From contig CALCKW010000031.1 in assembly GCA_937965695.1 (NCBI GenBank), positions 1 to 64,000 of the forward strand: 64,000 nucleotides of DNA, in the 5' to 3' direction. Shown here in pieces: positions 1 through 12,200 of the stretch. Position 1 is the stretch's first letter. Each line of letters starts with the position of its first letter. A program made the translations under genes and the position numbers. Below the pieces are notes generated by a model that did no database searches, had not been told where the DNA came from, and worked only from the letters and a program-made list of their open reading frames with translations. This stretch comes from an uncultured Granulosicoccaceae bacterium. Lineage in GTDB: Bacteria; Pseudomonadota; Gammaproteobacteria; CALCKW01.

Positions 1-183
1 AATCAGCTGCATCTCGTGCTTACGCGCCGCCTCAAAGGCACGCACAATACCCGCCAGCGAACCGTGGTCACAAATTGCCAGCGCACGGTAGCCCAGCGCC
101 TTGGCTGCGGCGAAGAGTTCATCGGCGTTAGAGGCGCCACGTAAAAAGCTGAAAGGGGTGGCGCAGAGGAGTTCTGTATACAT
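1..183 (-). CDS. dnaE2: Error-prone DNA polymerase DnaE2, N-terminal fragment (runs off the left edge)
   Basis: The reverse strand reads an open frame from ATG at 183 to base 1, giving 61 residues that begin [18 protein letters not shown] and include [20 protein letters not shown] and [17 protein letters not shown]. This is the N-terminus of the PHP domain of the C-family polymerase DnaE2 (YAEL...SFLRGAS and LGY.ALAI.D..SLAG are family signatures). DnaE2 performs SOS-induced mutagenic translesion synthesis, usually with ImuA and ImuB. The start matches the family N-terminus exactly, but no Shine-Dalgarno sequence precedes it. A LexA-type box ends one base upstream of the ATG, so the message may be leaderless or nearly so. 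No imuA or imuB lies upstream in this window; they could be downstream, outside it. Confidence 0.9.
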   Translation of the reverse strand, partial: MYTELLCATPFSFLRGASNADELFAAAKALGYRALAICDHGSLAGIVRAFEAARKHEMQLI

Positions 184-184
184 A

Positions 185-200
185 CTGATAATATATACAG
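185..200 (-). promoter_or_regulatory. LexA (SOS) box abutting the dnaE2 start
   Basis: On the reverse strand the sequence is CTGTATATATTATCAG, which fits CTG-N10-CAG and closely matches the gammaproteobacterial LexA consensus CTGTATATATATACAG. It ends one base before the dnaE2 ATG at 183. Known biology: dnaE2 is a standard LexA regulon member. Inference: LexA bound here would block transcription start or early elongation of dnaE2. Confidence 0.85.
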
Positions 201-290
201 CATATTAGGTTTTACACAAGTTGTTTGTAAGGAGGCAGCTGTAGCTGCCCGCAAGCCAAAGTACCCCTTCTGCGGTTGAGTTAGCTAAAC

Positions 291-3200
291 CTACTCAAAC
301 ATCGTAGAGACACGCTTTTCTTCCTGACTCTCTTCGGGAAGTTCTTCGGGCTGTCGTTTGCTGGCGTTAAGAATAGGCAGAGGGTCCATGTGTCTCCAAG
401 CGGGTACAGCCGACATGAAACTCGCCAACAACGAGCCGCTCTTTAGCATCCAACTCATCAAACCCGCCGTCAGTCCAATCGTGACACCTGAGGTGATTTC
501 AGTCATTAGCTGATACTGCTGTTCATCTTTTTTGAGCGCGCTTTCTAATTCTTCAGTCAAACGCTTGAGCTCTTCAATGAACGGTTCGTTTTGCAGCGCA
601 GACAATGCACCAGCAGTAGGGGGCGGAACGTCCAGTTGCATGAGGCTCAGGTTTGTCAGGTCTATCAGTTTGAGAGGGACCAACGCTTCATGATCCGGTG
701 ATGGAGCAGCCCCTTGAATTTGCTGGCTGTTTAGCTCGGCGCTGATTAGCTCAAGCTCATTGATTTCTATTGGCGCCAGAATAGAATCAATGGCCTGTTG
801 TTGGCTCTCTTCAATTTTTGGCTTGGCAATCGCTTCTTTGGGTCGAGGTTTTTCATCAATGTGTAGTTTCGTCTCTAGAGTTTCCCCTGCCACTTCAACT
901 TCAGTCAAAGGTTCAGTGACTGGGGGTGGTTCTACAACCTCAACGACTGGCGGGGTAAAAATCTCGTGAGGCGCAACTGCGATATTAAACAAACGATCGA
1001 CTGATGCCCCGTTGGCGTCAGTCACCCGCACGACCAATTCATAGGATGCTTGTAGATTGAAGTTAATGACGCCGTCGTCAATCATTAGAGTGTCTGATTC
1101 GTCGCCCGTGATGCTAAACAATGCAACATCAGCACCGCCAACCAAGGAGTAACTAAGCGTATCGATTAAATCCTCGTCGAGCGCACTGAGCTGCCCAAGC
1201 ACGAATCCCCCCGTGGTATTGATATGCTCATCTATCTGCAAACGGCTAAGGTTGAGATCAAATGGGCTCTCGTTTTGATTAGTTACTGAGACGCTGAGCG
1301 CTTGTCGGTCCACGCCACTAAAGGCGTCACTTGCTGTCACTTCAACTTCGTATTGATTGTCCCGGTTGGCATCTTGTGCGTCTTCAAAATTCGGTGCATT
1401 GACAAAAATCAATTCGCCGGTGACGCTGTCGATACTAAAAAAGTTAGCGTCAATGCCACCGTCAATGGCGTAATCGACAGTGTTGCCAATGTCCGGGTCG
1501 GTCGCGACAACGAAAGCCACTTGTTCTTGGTTTTCTTCAGCTTGCACGTTGGCCGTGTCACCACCACCATTTGATATGATTTCAGGCGCGTCGTTGCGCG
1601 GTATAACCGAGATGTTCAACGTGGCAGCGACAATACCGTTGTCGGCGTCGTTGACACTATAGTCGAAACTGGCAGGCAGGTTGCTGTTAAGCCCAGGGTT
1701 GAAGGTCAAATCTAGCAATTGAGCTGCGAATATCTGCATGCCATCGGTAACAACGACCGAACCCGCAGTGTGTGTGAGGGAGCCACTGTTGAGTAGAAGG
1801 TTAGACACGGTGATCGAGGTCAGGGCATCGCCCTCAATATCACTGTACAGAAATTCGCCTGGGTTAATTAACAGCGGCTCGTCCTCCGTTGCTACTACTG
1901 CATTCCCCATGGCGACAGGCACGTCGTTAACAGCATTCACAGTGATATTCATTGCAGCGGATGTCACACCGGTATCCGCGTCATTCACTGTATAGCTGAA
2001 GCTAGAGTTTGTGGAGTCATTAAGTGCTGATGTAAACGTTAGATCTGCAAGCTCAGCAGCGGTTACCGTCATGCCATTGGTGACAGTTACAGTACCTGCA
2101 CTGTGGCTTAGGGTGCCGCCGTTCAAACTGAGGCCAGTGATAGTCACTGATGCAAGGCTGTCGCTTTCTATATCAGTGAAACTGAAGTCTGATAGTCCAA
2201 TCACTAGTGGCACGTCTTCATCAGCGACAACTGTATTGCCTGTGGCCACCGGCACATCATTGACCGCCGTGATGGAAATACTCGCTGTCTCAATTTCAGT
2301 AGAGTACGACGTAGTGCCACCATTAGTACTGGTGTCTTGTAAGCTGCCGTTGGTGCCAGTGCTGCGATCCCATGCTCTAAAACTGATGGTGTCTGACACT
2401 GTCCCGTTATAGTCAGGGTTGGGCTGAAAGTAGATAAACGTATTGTTGTCAGCACTTAGCAGCCGGGCTGATGTCTCAGCAACACTTCCCAGGGCATTCC
2501 AGTTTGAGCCCGCATCCGTGGAGAACCACCACTGACCATGATTTGTGTCAGTATCGATAATCGCAACACCTTCTACTGAAGCTGCATCGGCATCGCTCAC
2601 GTTTACGACATCAGAGACCAAGCTGTTGATACTTGTTCCAACCGCGCCCGATGGAGGTCCAGCGTCTTCCAACTCAGGGTTCAGAACTAAGGTGTAGCTG
2701 ATATCCAACACAGGGGCGTCATTCACCGCATTAACGGTGATGTTCATCAATGCTGAACTCACACCCGCATCTGAATCATTCACTGTGTATGTGAAGTTTG
2801 AATCTGTAGAGTCATTAGTAGCCGAGGTAAATGTCAGGTCTGCCAACTCGGCATCACTTACAGTCATGCCGTCAGTCACGGACACGGTGCCAGCGCTGTG
2901 GGTAAGTGTGCCGCCGTTGAGCGTTAAGCCAGTGATTGTGACGGATGCGAGCGCATCGCTTTCAATATCACTAAAAATAAAATCACTGGCATCAATCACC
3001 CGTGGAACGTCTTCAGACGCCATTATGGTATTGCCAATGGCAACAGGCACGTCATTGACAGCATTGACAGTGATGTTCATTACGGCAGATGTAACACCTG
3101 CGTCTACATCATTTACTGTATAGCTGAAGCTCGAATCGGTTGAATCATTGAGTAGCGACGTGAAAGTTAAATCAGCAAGTTCAGCTGCCGTTATTGTCAT

Positions 3201-6200
3201 GCCATTAGTTACTGTAACTGTGCCCGCACTGTGGGTGAGAGTACCACCATTTAAATTCAATCCATTGATGGTGACTGACGTGAGTGCATCGCCCTCAACA
3301 TCAGTAAAGAGGAAGTTAGCAGCGTCAATTACTAGAGGCACGTCTTCATCTGCAACAAACGTGTTACCTGTTGGCACCGGTACATCATTGACCGCACTGA
3401 CGGTGATATTCATCAACGCTGATGTAACGCCAACATCCGCATCGTTCACCGTATAAGTGAAATTGGAATTGCTAGAGTCGTTGTTCGCTGAAGTAAATGT
3501 TAAGTCTGCCAGGTCAGCAGCGCTTACGGTCATGCCGTCTGTCACGACGACAGCACCTGCACTGTGAGTAAGTGTGCCACCATTGATGTTGAGACTGGTA
3601 ATAGTCACGGATACAAGAGAGTCGCTTTCGATATCGCTAAAAACGAAATCACTAGCGTCTATCACCAGCGGTACATCTTCAGAGGCAACAATGTTATTGC
3701 CGATGGCAACCGGCACATCGTTGACCGCATTTACGGTGATGTTCATCACTGCTGAAGTCACACCAGCATCTGCATCATTTACAGTGTAGCTGAAGCTTGA
3801 ATTAGTCGAATCATTCAGTAGCGACGTGAAAGTCAAATCGGCCAGTTCTGCTGCAGTGATTGTCATGCCGTTGCTTACGGTCACAGACCCCGCGCTGTGG
3901 GTAAGGGTGCCGCCATTGAGTGCCAGCCCAGAAATAGTGACAGACGTCAGGCTGTCGCTTTCAATATCCGTAAAGTTAAAATCACTCGCAGGAATAACTA
4001 ATGGCACGTCTTCATCAGCCGTCACGGCATTGCCTGTTGCTACAGGTACATCATTGACTGCGTTCACGGTGATATTCATCAGTGCTGAGGTGACACCAGT
4101 ATCCACATCGTTGACTGTGTAGGTGAAGCTTGAATCAGTGGAATCGTTCAGTGCGGAAGTGAAGGTCAGGTCCGCCAGCTCGGCAGCTGTCACGGTTGTG
4201 CCGTTTGTAACCGCCACTGCACCAGCACTGTGGGTGAGGGTGCCTCCGTTGAGGTTTAAACCAGTAATGGTGACAGATGCAAGACTGTCACCCTCTACAT
4301 CGCTGAAACTAAAATCACTCGGGCCAATCACAAGAGCCACGTCTTCAGTGGTTGAGACTGTGTTGCCCGTCGCTACAGGAGCGTCATTTATCGCTGTGAT
4401 ATTGACCGTTGTGCTACCGAGAACGTTCAGTGCACCGCCAGTTCCCTGCGAACCTGTATTACCATCATCAAACGTCCACTCGATCTGAACGCTAGCGGGT
4501 GGGTTTTTGGACAGGTTGCTGTACGCAATCGAACGCATTACTTCGTTGACCTGGTCATTGCTCACGCTTGCGCCGAAAAACAATGCCAAGGTGCCGCCGG
4601 TATTCGAGTACGTCCCGATGACACCGGCTGGTGATAGTTCAATGTTTCCTGTTGTTGACCCTGCAAAACTAAGGCTGCCCGTTGCACTGAATACGTCGTC
4701 ACTGCTAGAGATAGCACTGCGTGTTAACGTCAGCGTCGCGCCGTCGAAATCGTCAATGTCGCTCAGTTCAGAATCGAAGATCCCAACATCCGCGTCTAAC
4801 GTGACAGCTGATCCGCCTTCGACAAACGTCGGGTTGCCGTCGAGTTCACCAACCGAGTCGAAGAGTGTGTCCAGCGAGCCATCCGGTTTGTAGCGGACGA
4901 GTGCGAAATCGAGACCGCTACTGCTGTTGTTGCTGTACCCACTTAAAAGGATTTTCCCGTCCGACTGCAATGCAATGTCGTAGGCGAAGTCAGAGCTGGA
5001 ACCGACCGGTGTCGTCACGATTCCATTGGTGCCAAAACTGGAATCCAACACACCACCTGAATCGTATTGAGCGAGTGCAAAGTCGCGGTATGAACCGTTG
5101 AAACTGGAGCCCGCAATCAGGATCTTACCGTCAGTTAGTACCACGACGTCGTAGCCGATGTCTTGGTCAGATCCAATCGGTGTCGTGACGATTCCGTCTC
5201 CGCCACCGAAGCTAGTGTCTAACGTTCCGTCAGTGTTGTACCTGACCAGCGTGAAATCATCGTCTGTTCCGTTGTTACTACTCCCACCCACCAAAATTTT
5301 GCCATCCGCTTGCACGGTGACACTGTTGGCTTCGTCGTCCCCTGAACCAATGGCTGTGGTGACGATGCCATCGCCGCCACCAAAAGTGGTATCCAGATCG
5401 CCATTGCTGAGATAGCGAGTCAAGGCCAAGTCGTAGTCCGAGCCGTTGTGGATCAATCCGCTCAGGAGAATCTTGCCGTCCGTCTGCAAGGTGACGCTTT
5501 CGGCCCGGTCGCGCCCGGTACCAATGGCCGTCGTGACGATGCCATCGCCACCGCCGAAGGTGGAGTCCAGATCGCCGTTGATGTCGTATCGCAGCAAGGC
5601 GAAGTCGTCGTTGGATCCGTTGGAACTGTAGCCTCCAATCACGATATGCCCATCGGCTTGGATGGCAATGCTCATGCCCCGGTCGTTTCCGGTTCCGACA
5701 GGAGTGGTCACAATCCCGTCGCCGCCTCCGAAGGTTGTGTCGAGTGAGCCGTCGGTATTGTAGCGAGCCAGAGCAAATTCGTAATCGGTGCCGTTGTTGC
5801 TGGATCCGCCCACAATGATCTTGCCATCCGCCTGGATGGCCACGCTGCTGCCAATATCGCTACCCACTCCAAAAGAGGTGAGTACAATTCCGTCGTCGTC
5901 AAAGGCGGTGTCGAGACTGCCGTCAGTGTTGTAGCGGGTTAACGCGAAGACAAACTTGCTGCCGTTGTAGTGGTACCCAGCAACCAATGCCTTTCCATCA
6001 GGCTGCACCAAGACACTGGCACCAACATCCGTACTCGGCCCTAGGACAGTGGTGACGATCCCATCGCCGATACCAAATAGGGGTGCGTCATTGGTACCGG
6101 TGATATTGACTGTCGTGCTGCTGACTGCGGATAGCTCTCCGCCGCTGCCTTGTTCGGCTGTTGTGTTGCCATCAGCAAATACCCAGTCGATCTGCACACT

Positions 6201-9200
6201 GGCTGGGGGCGCATCGCTGGTGTTGCTGTATTGGATTGACTGCAGGGTTTCGTTAACCTGAGCTTCGGTGACCCCCGCATCAAACGTGATCGCCAGTTCA
6301 CCGTTGCTGTCGGAGTACGTTGCAATACTCGAAAGTGAGAGTTCTAGCGTTCCCTCGTTCTCGTTAAAAACCAGATTGCCAGTGGAACTGAAGACGTCTT
6401 CCGGGTTGGATCCACCATTGCGACTCAGTGTGACCGTTGCACCCTCAAAGTCATCGGCGTTCGACAGTTCAGCGTCTGCGACCTCGATACCACTGCTGAG
6501 CGTGACCGCACTTCCATCTTCGGTGAATCCTACCGAGTTCAAAATACCGTTGCTTTGGCGAACCGAAATATTATCTAGATAGCCATCGACACCGCCGCTC
6601 CATGCGCTCTGTGAGCCAGCGTCATCGGAGGTGTCGTTAAACGTCAGCATTGCTGAAGCTGAATCGGCGATGAAGGAATAGCGATAGCGAACGAATGTTG
6701 TTCCGTCGGTGTCTGTCAGGATCTGTTCGGTCGTCAACAGGTTGGATGAACCATCGACGCTAACCTGCAGCTGCTGATTCCATCCACCGTCATCTTTGTA
6801 GTCAAATTCAAGGGTGTAAGTCTCGCCTGCAGTTGTTGCAATTGACTGTGACAAACTGTGAGGCCCAGGTACGTTGCCCGACCCAAATCGAACTGCGCTG
6901 CTGGATAGCGACACTTGACCTGTCGTAGACCAACCGCTGAGATTCGTTGTGAAATCACCATTCGCTACCAGCTCTGAGCCAACAAATCTCGGGCCGTCAT
7001 TTACAGCGATGATATTGATCGTCTGCGAAGCCGAATGCTCTTCGCTGCTTCCATCTGCGCTGTTGCCAGGGTCTGAGCCGGAGTTGCCTTGATCATTGAT
7101 GGTCAGCGCGATGATAGTCGAAGCGGATGGCACATCGCTGTCAGTTGTCTGATCGTGATGATAAATGATCGTGCCGGTGCTGGTGCCAGACAACAACGCA
7201 TTTAGCTGTGCCTTTGTGCCTGAAAAAGTTACTGTGTCGGTGCTGTTCCCTGACGTGAAGCGATCACCTGAGATCACCGTCACACCTGAGTCACCTGCGT
7301 CGATGAGAACTCGGCCTTCACCAACGGAAAAATTCGCCGTAAAGTTACCGGCGTTGTCATCAATATCGGCCAGAGAGAATCCGGCTCCGTGAATATTCAG
7401 GCTGCCTTGTTCAGTATAGCCAAATGCTGAACCGGGAGCCGTTACTACAGGTGCGTCATTGACCGGTGCAACCGTAATTGCAATGCTGTCACTCATTTTG
7501 GCTTGTTCGGTCGCAAGTGCTGCAACTTCGTCGGTTGATATAGCCCGTGTGTAGATACGTGCATCGTCGATTAGACCGTTAACCTCCATGTTGACTGAAA
7601 GATTTCCGTGTTCTCCGATAAACGTGTTTGCGCCAAGGCTGTAGGATATTGAATTGGTAGATGTCCCTGAAGCGATCAATTGTCCATTCAAGTAGATCAT
7701 CTGAGTGTTGTTTACGTCGTCAAAAGTGGCTGCCACATGGTTCCACCCAGTGCCCGTAACGTTGACGCTGGAACGAATTTGCTCCCAACTTGATCCATTA
7801 AAAAAGCTCAGTGTAATACCTGCTCCAGATGATCCACTCGCATCCAAACGCAGAGCAATATTGTCCCCCAATGAGATTACGTCGGCACCGGAGGCGTCGG
7901 GCGATGTAAGATCGACCCACGCCGCTAGAGTCACACTCGCAGGATTCCCATACATGCCTGTGATCTGCACGCTATCGTTGTTACCATCAAGGCTCAACAC
8001 TTCACCGCGCTGGGCGTCCACGACCGTGGTCGCTTGCTGTTGGAAAGTTCCGTTCTCTGCGTTGCCTGCTGCTTGATCGTTCGCGTTGCCACCTTCAAAC
8101 GTGTAGTGGCCGACAAGATCCACGGCCAACGCCGTTGTCATGTTCAGCGTTACGCTGCCATTGAAATCAGCATCTGGCGTGAACGTCATGCCGTCGAGTG
8201 CAGCGTTGATTTCTGACTCAGTGCCATTAAAAGTGATATTGCCGTTTCCATTGGCTCCTTCGACGATTGTGATATTGGCGAGAGCAGCTGGGTTCAGAGC
8301 TAACACACCGTCATTGGCTGAGAGTGCAACCTGAAGCGGTGTATCTGCTCCGGCAAAGCTGTCGCTGACAGAAACGAGATTGTTATTAGTTGTATTGAAG
8401 GTCAACACTTCATCTTCGTTAACTGATTGAGCACCAGGAATCGATTGAGCCGGTTCACTCATGTCTTGCAAATTGATGGTTATATTTTCAGATGCAGTGT
8501 TGGATCCGTCGCTGACCTCGACCACGATGTCGTGTGATGTCGCAGATTCAAAATTTAGCAAACTGCCATTTGCGACGGTGATAACGCCGGTGGAATTATC
8601 GATTGCGAATCGGCCGCTCGCATTGTTGGTCAGGCTGTATGTCAGCGCTGCACCGGAGTCAGGATCAATTCCTGTAGCGGTGACAATGGAAGTTCCATCA
8701 ATAGCATTTTCGTTTACAGTGACACCGGCAGTTGAATAGCTGGTCAATCGCACATCATCAAAATTGACTTGCTGACCACTGACATGGGCTAACTCAATAC
8801 TCAGGGCTTGTCCGTCTTCGCTGCTGAAGTTGCTGCCGTCGACGAACAGATGCAGTGTTCCCCAAGTGCCGTCGTCACCAGATGAACTTAAGTATTCACC
8901 AATGACAGTGCTTCCAGCGTATAACCGAACTTGGTATTCAGAGCCGTTGTCATAAGTTAATCGATTACTCACATCAACTTTCAATTCGTAATCAAAATTT
9001 GAATCGAAGTTGGAGGCGAGTGTTTGATTTAGCGAACCCCCTGGGTTGACGAAAGCTATATTCGTCCCGTCAGTACCATCACCACTTGTGAAGTGGCTAG
9101 TGGTTGGATTCCAATGGCCTGCATTGCCTATGACTGTCCAGGAGGGCACAGACGCGTTGTTTTGATCTTCAGACAAAGTAGCATCGTCAAAATTGTGATT

Positions 9201-12200
9201 TGCGATTGTGATAGGCGCTGTGGACGTGTACACAGCCAATGGGGCTTCGTTGACGTCTGTGATACCGACGACTAGATCATCGTCATAGCTTGCACCGTCG
9301 ATGTCCGTTGCACGAACCGTAATAATGTGTGAATCAAAAACTTCGTGATCCAGCTTTGATGTGTCCGCTACGGTGACTTCACCAGTGTCTGAATCAATTG
9401 CAAACCGGCCGCCTGCATCATCGATCATTGTGTAGGTAGCATTGTCGCCCCAGTCGACATCGTTACGACTAACCGAGCCGACAACGGCGCCATTGCTTGA
9501 GGTTTCGTCGATGGAAAGGCCAACTGTGCCACCTTCAAAGCGTGCATTCGCCCAAGCAGAATGATCGGAGTTGTTACTGTTGTTAGCATTGTCGACTTCT
9601 AAGCGAAGCGTTGTTGCGCCAGAGGTGTCGATGTCGATATCAATTGGAGCGGTTACCGAACTCATAGTGGGGCTGGTGTACGTTAGAACATTGTCGACAT
9701 AGACACGAAAAATGACCGAGCCAAAAGTGAAATTACCCTGATTGTCGCTGATGCCAATGGTTGATTTGAATGCGTTAGCGCCGTCAATTGTGTAGTCGAC
9801 ATAGCCTACAGCTCCGACACCATTAGGAGCATGTGTGCTGATGGCTTTAGGATAAGAAACGCCGTCAAAAACGAGCGTACCACCGACCTGTGATTCATCA
9901 TTCTTTAGGCCGAGGTTATCTATCGCGGTTGGAGTTAAGTCAGACAAATATGTCACTGGAACAATCGCTTGGGGCACGTCGTTGGCACCTTGGACTGTAA
10001 TGGTGATCTGTGTCGTTGATTCGGCTCCACCGGAATCTTGCACGGTGTAACTGAAGGTGTCCGTCAGCGTATCGCTCGCTGATTGCAAGCCTTGAACTGC
10101 CGCGTCGTTGTTATCCACTGTGTAAGTATACGAACCGTCGCTGTTAATCGTGATCGAGCCATGCGACCCAGCAACACCAGTAGCGACAGAGCCGCTAGTC
10201 GACGCTTGAGTGCCTGCCTGCACTCCGACGATGGCCTTTGTGTCTCCAGTATCAACATCGGTATCGTTGCTCAGTACATTGCCCGTAGGATCGGTTCCCG
10301 ACGTCGTATTCGCTGCGCCGCCAGCTTCAAGCCCCGTTGCCGTATCGGGGACGGCGACCACACTATCGTTGGTTGCCGTGATGTTGACTGTTGTGCTACC
10401 AGTGGTGGTCAGGTTGCCACCGCTGCCCTGATCGGTGACGTTCCCATCGTCAAACGTCCAGTCAATTTCAACATTGGCCGGAGGTGTGTTGTTGCTGTTG
10501 CTGTACTGGAACGACTGCATCACTTCATTGACTTGTGCGTTGCTCACGCCAGCCGAAAAGGCCAGCGTCAGCGTTCCACCTGTGTTGGTGTACGTACCAA
10601 CGTTGGTCGAATCCAGCTCCAGCGTTCCGGCATTGAAGACCAGATTGCCGGTCGCGCTGAAGACATCGTCGCTGTTTGCGCCGCCGTTGCGTTCCAGCGT
10701 CAAAGACGATCCGCCGAAGTCATCGACGTAGTCGAAGTTGTTGTTCAGATCGGCGTCGAAGATTTGAACGTTCCCGTCCAGCACAACCGCCGCGCCGTCT
10801 TCGATGTAAGTCGGATTGCCGTCCAATAGGCCGGACTGATAGGTGCTGTCGAGCGATCCGTCGGGATTCAGTCGTGCAATAGTGGCACGCGCGAATCCGA
10901 ACTGTGCCGTGTACCCACCGACGACGATCTTCTCGGTACCACCATCGTCATACAGTGAGATGCCATAACCCTCGCCGTAGTCGTTTGTCAGCCCCGACAG
11001 CCAAGCCCCATCACCATCGAATGTCGTGTCCAGCGTTCCATTGGTATTGAAACGCACCACGACAATCTCGTAGCCGAACGCACTGTTGGTCTCCGCCGTT
11101 CCGACCACCAGCAACTTGCCATCGGGTTGTTGGATGATCTTATTGCTGTAAGCACTCAGAACAAACGGATCAGTGAACGTCGCCGTTCCGCTGTTGCCGA
11201 ATCCCATGTCAATGTTGCCGTCGGCATCAAATCGGCTGACCACGATGTTGTCGCCACTGAATCCAGCCACCGCGAGATCACCGTCTGCTTGCACGACCAT
11301 GCTGAACGCGTTGTGGCCGACATTAAGAATTCCACCGGTGCCGAATGTTCCATCCAACCCACCGGTCGTGGTCAGGCGAGCGATGTGGTCTTCGCCCGCA
11401 ATCAGGACCCGGCCATCGGATAGGATGGTTACCGACGCGGACAGATCGTTTCCACCCGTGTTCAAGTTGACGATTGCAATTCCATCGGTATCAAAATTGG
11501 TATCGAGTACACCGGCACTGGTGTAGAGAGCCACGAACGAATCCGAACCAGCTCGGCCGACCACGACGATGGATCCGTCGGTATGCACGGCGACTTCAAA
11601 AGCCTCATCGGTGCCGCTGATGTCAGTAACGACTACCCCCGTTCCACTGCCTCCGAATCCAAGGTCCAGTGTCCCATCAGCGTTGTAACGGGCCAGTCCA
11701 ATATCGCTGCCGACATCGCCGGTGACCAGAAACTTTCCGTCGGCTTGTTCTTTGATGTCGCGGATGTAGGTGAGCGAAGAGGTCTCGAAGTATCCGTCGT
11801 CGCCAAAGGAAGTATCCAGCTGTCCGTCTGGACCAAGCTTCCCAATGACAGTGTTGAAACTGCTGTCATAAGGGGTGAACAGAACGCTGCCGTCTGAGAG
11901 TGCCAGCGAAGCCACGTTCTGGTTGTAGCCCGGTTCTCCGTAGCCGACCGCAAAGCCGCTTTCGGAGCCGAACTGAGGAGCATCATTGACGTCTGTTGTG
12001 ACGATCGAAGCCGTTTCGATGATTTCAGAGAATTCGGTCGATCCGCCGTTGAAGAACGTCGTTGCGTAAGTCCCTGCTGTTCCCGCTGTCTGATCCCACG
12101 CTCGGAACTCAATCGTTTCCGATTGCGAAGCAACTTCGTTGGGCACGAGACGAATCAGGTCGGTTGAACGCAGCAGCAACGCATTGAAGGTCCAAACGTT

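Noticed and set aside
3-254. Reverse-strand frame of 83 codons at the left edge
   Set aside because: It is out of frame with the clear DnaE2 N-terminus on the same strand and has no recognisable content.
1587-4392. CRISPR-like or VNTR noncoding array suggested by the regular 333-bp period
   Set aside because: The period is a multiple of three, the frame stays open throughout, and the units encode cadherin-like domains.
10083-10829. Forward-strand open frame of 248 codons inside the giant gene
   Set aside because: It is an antisense shadow of the repetitive low-stop coding sequence, with an Arg/Cys-rich composition and no domain.
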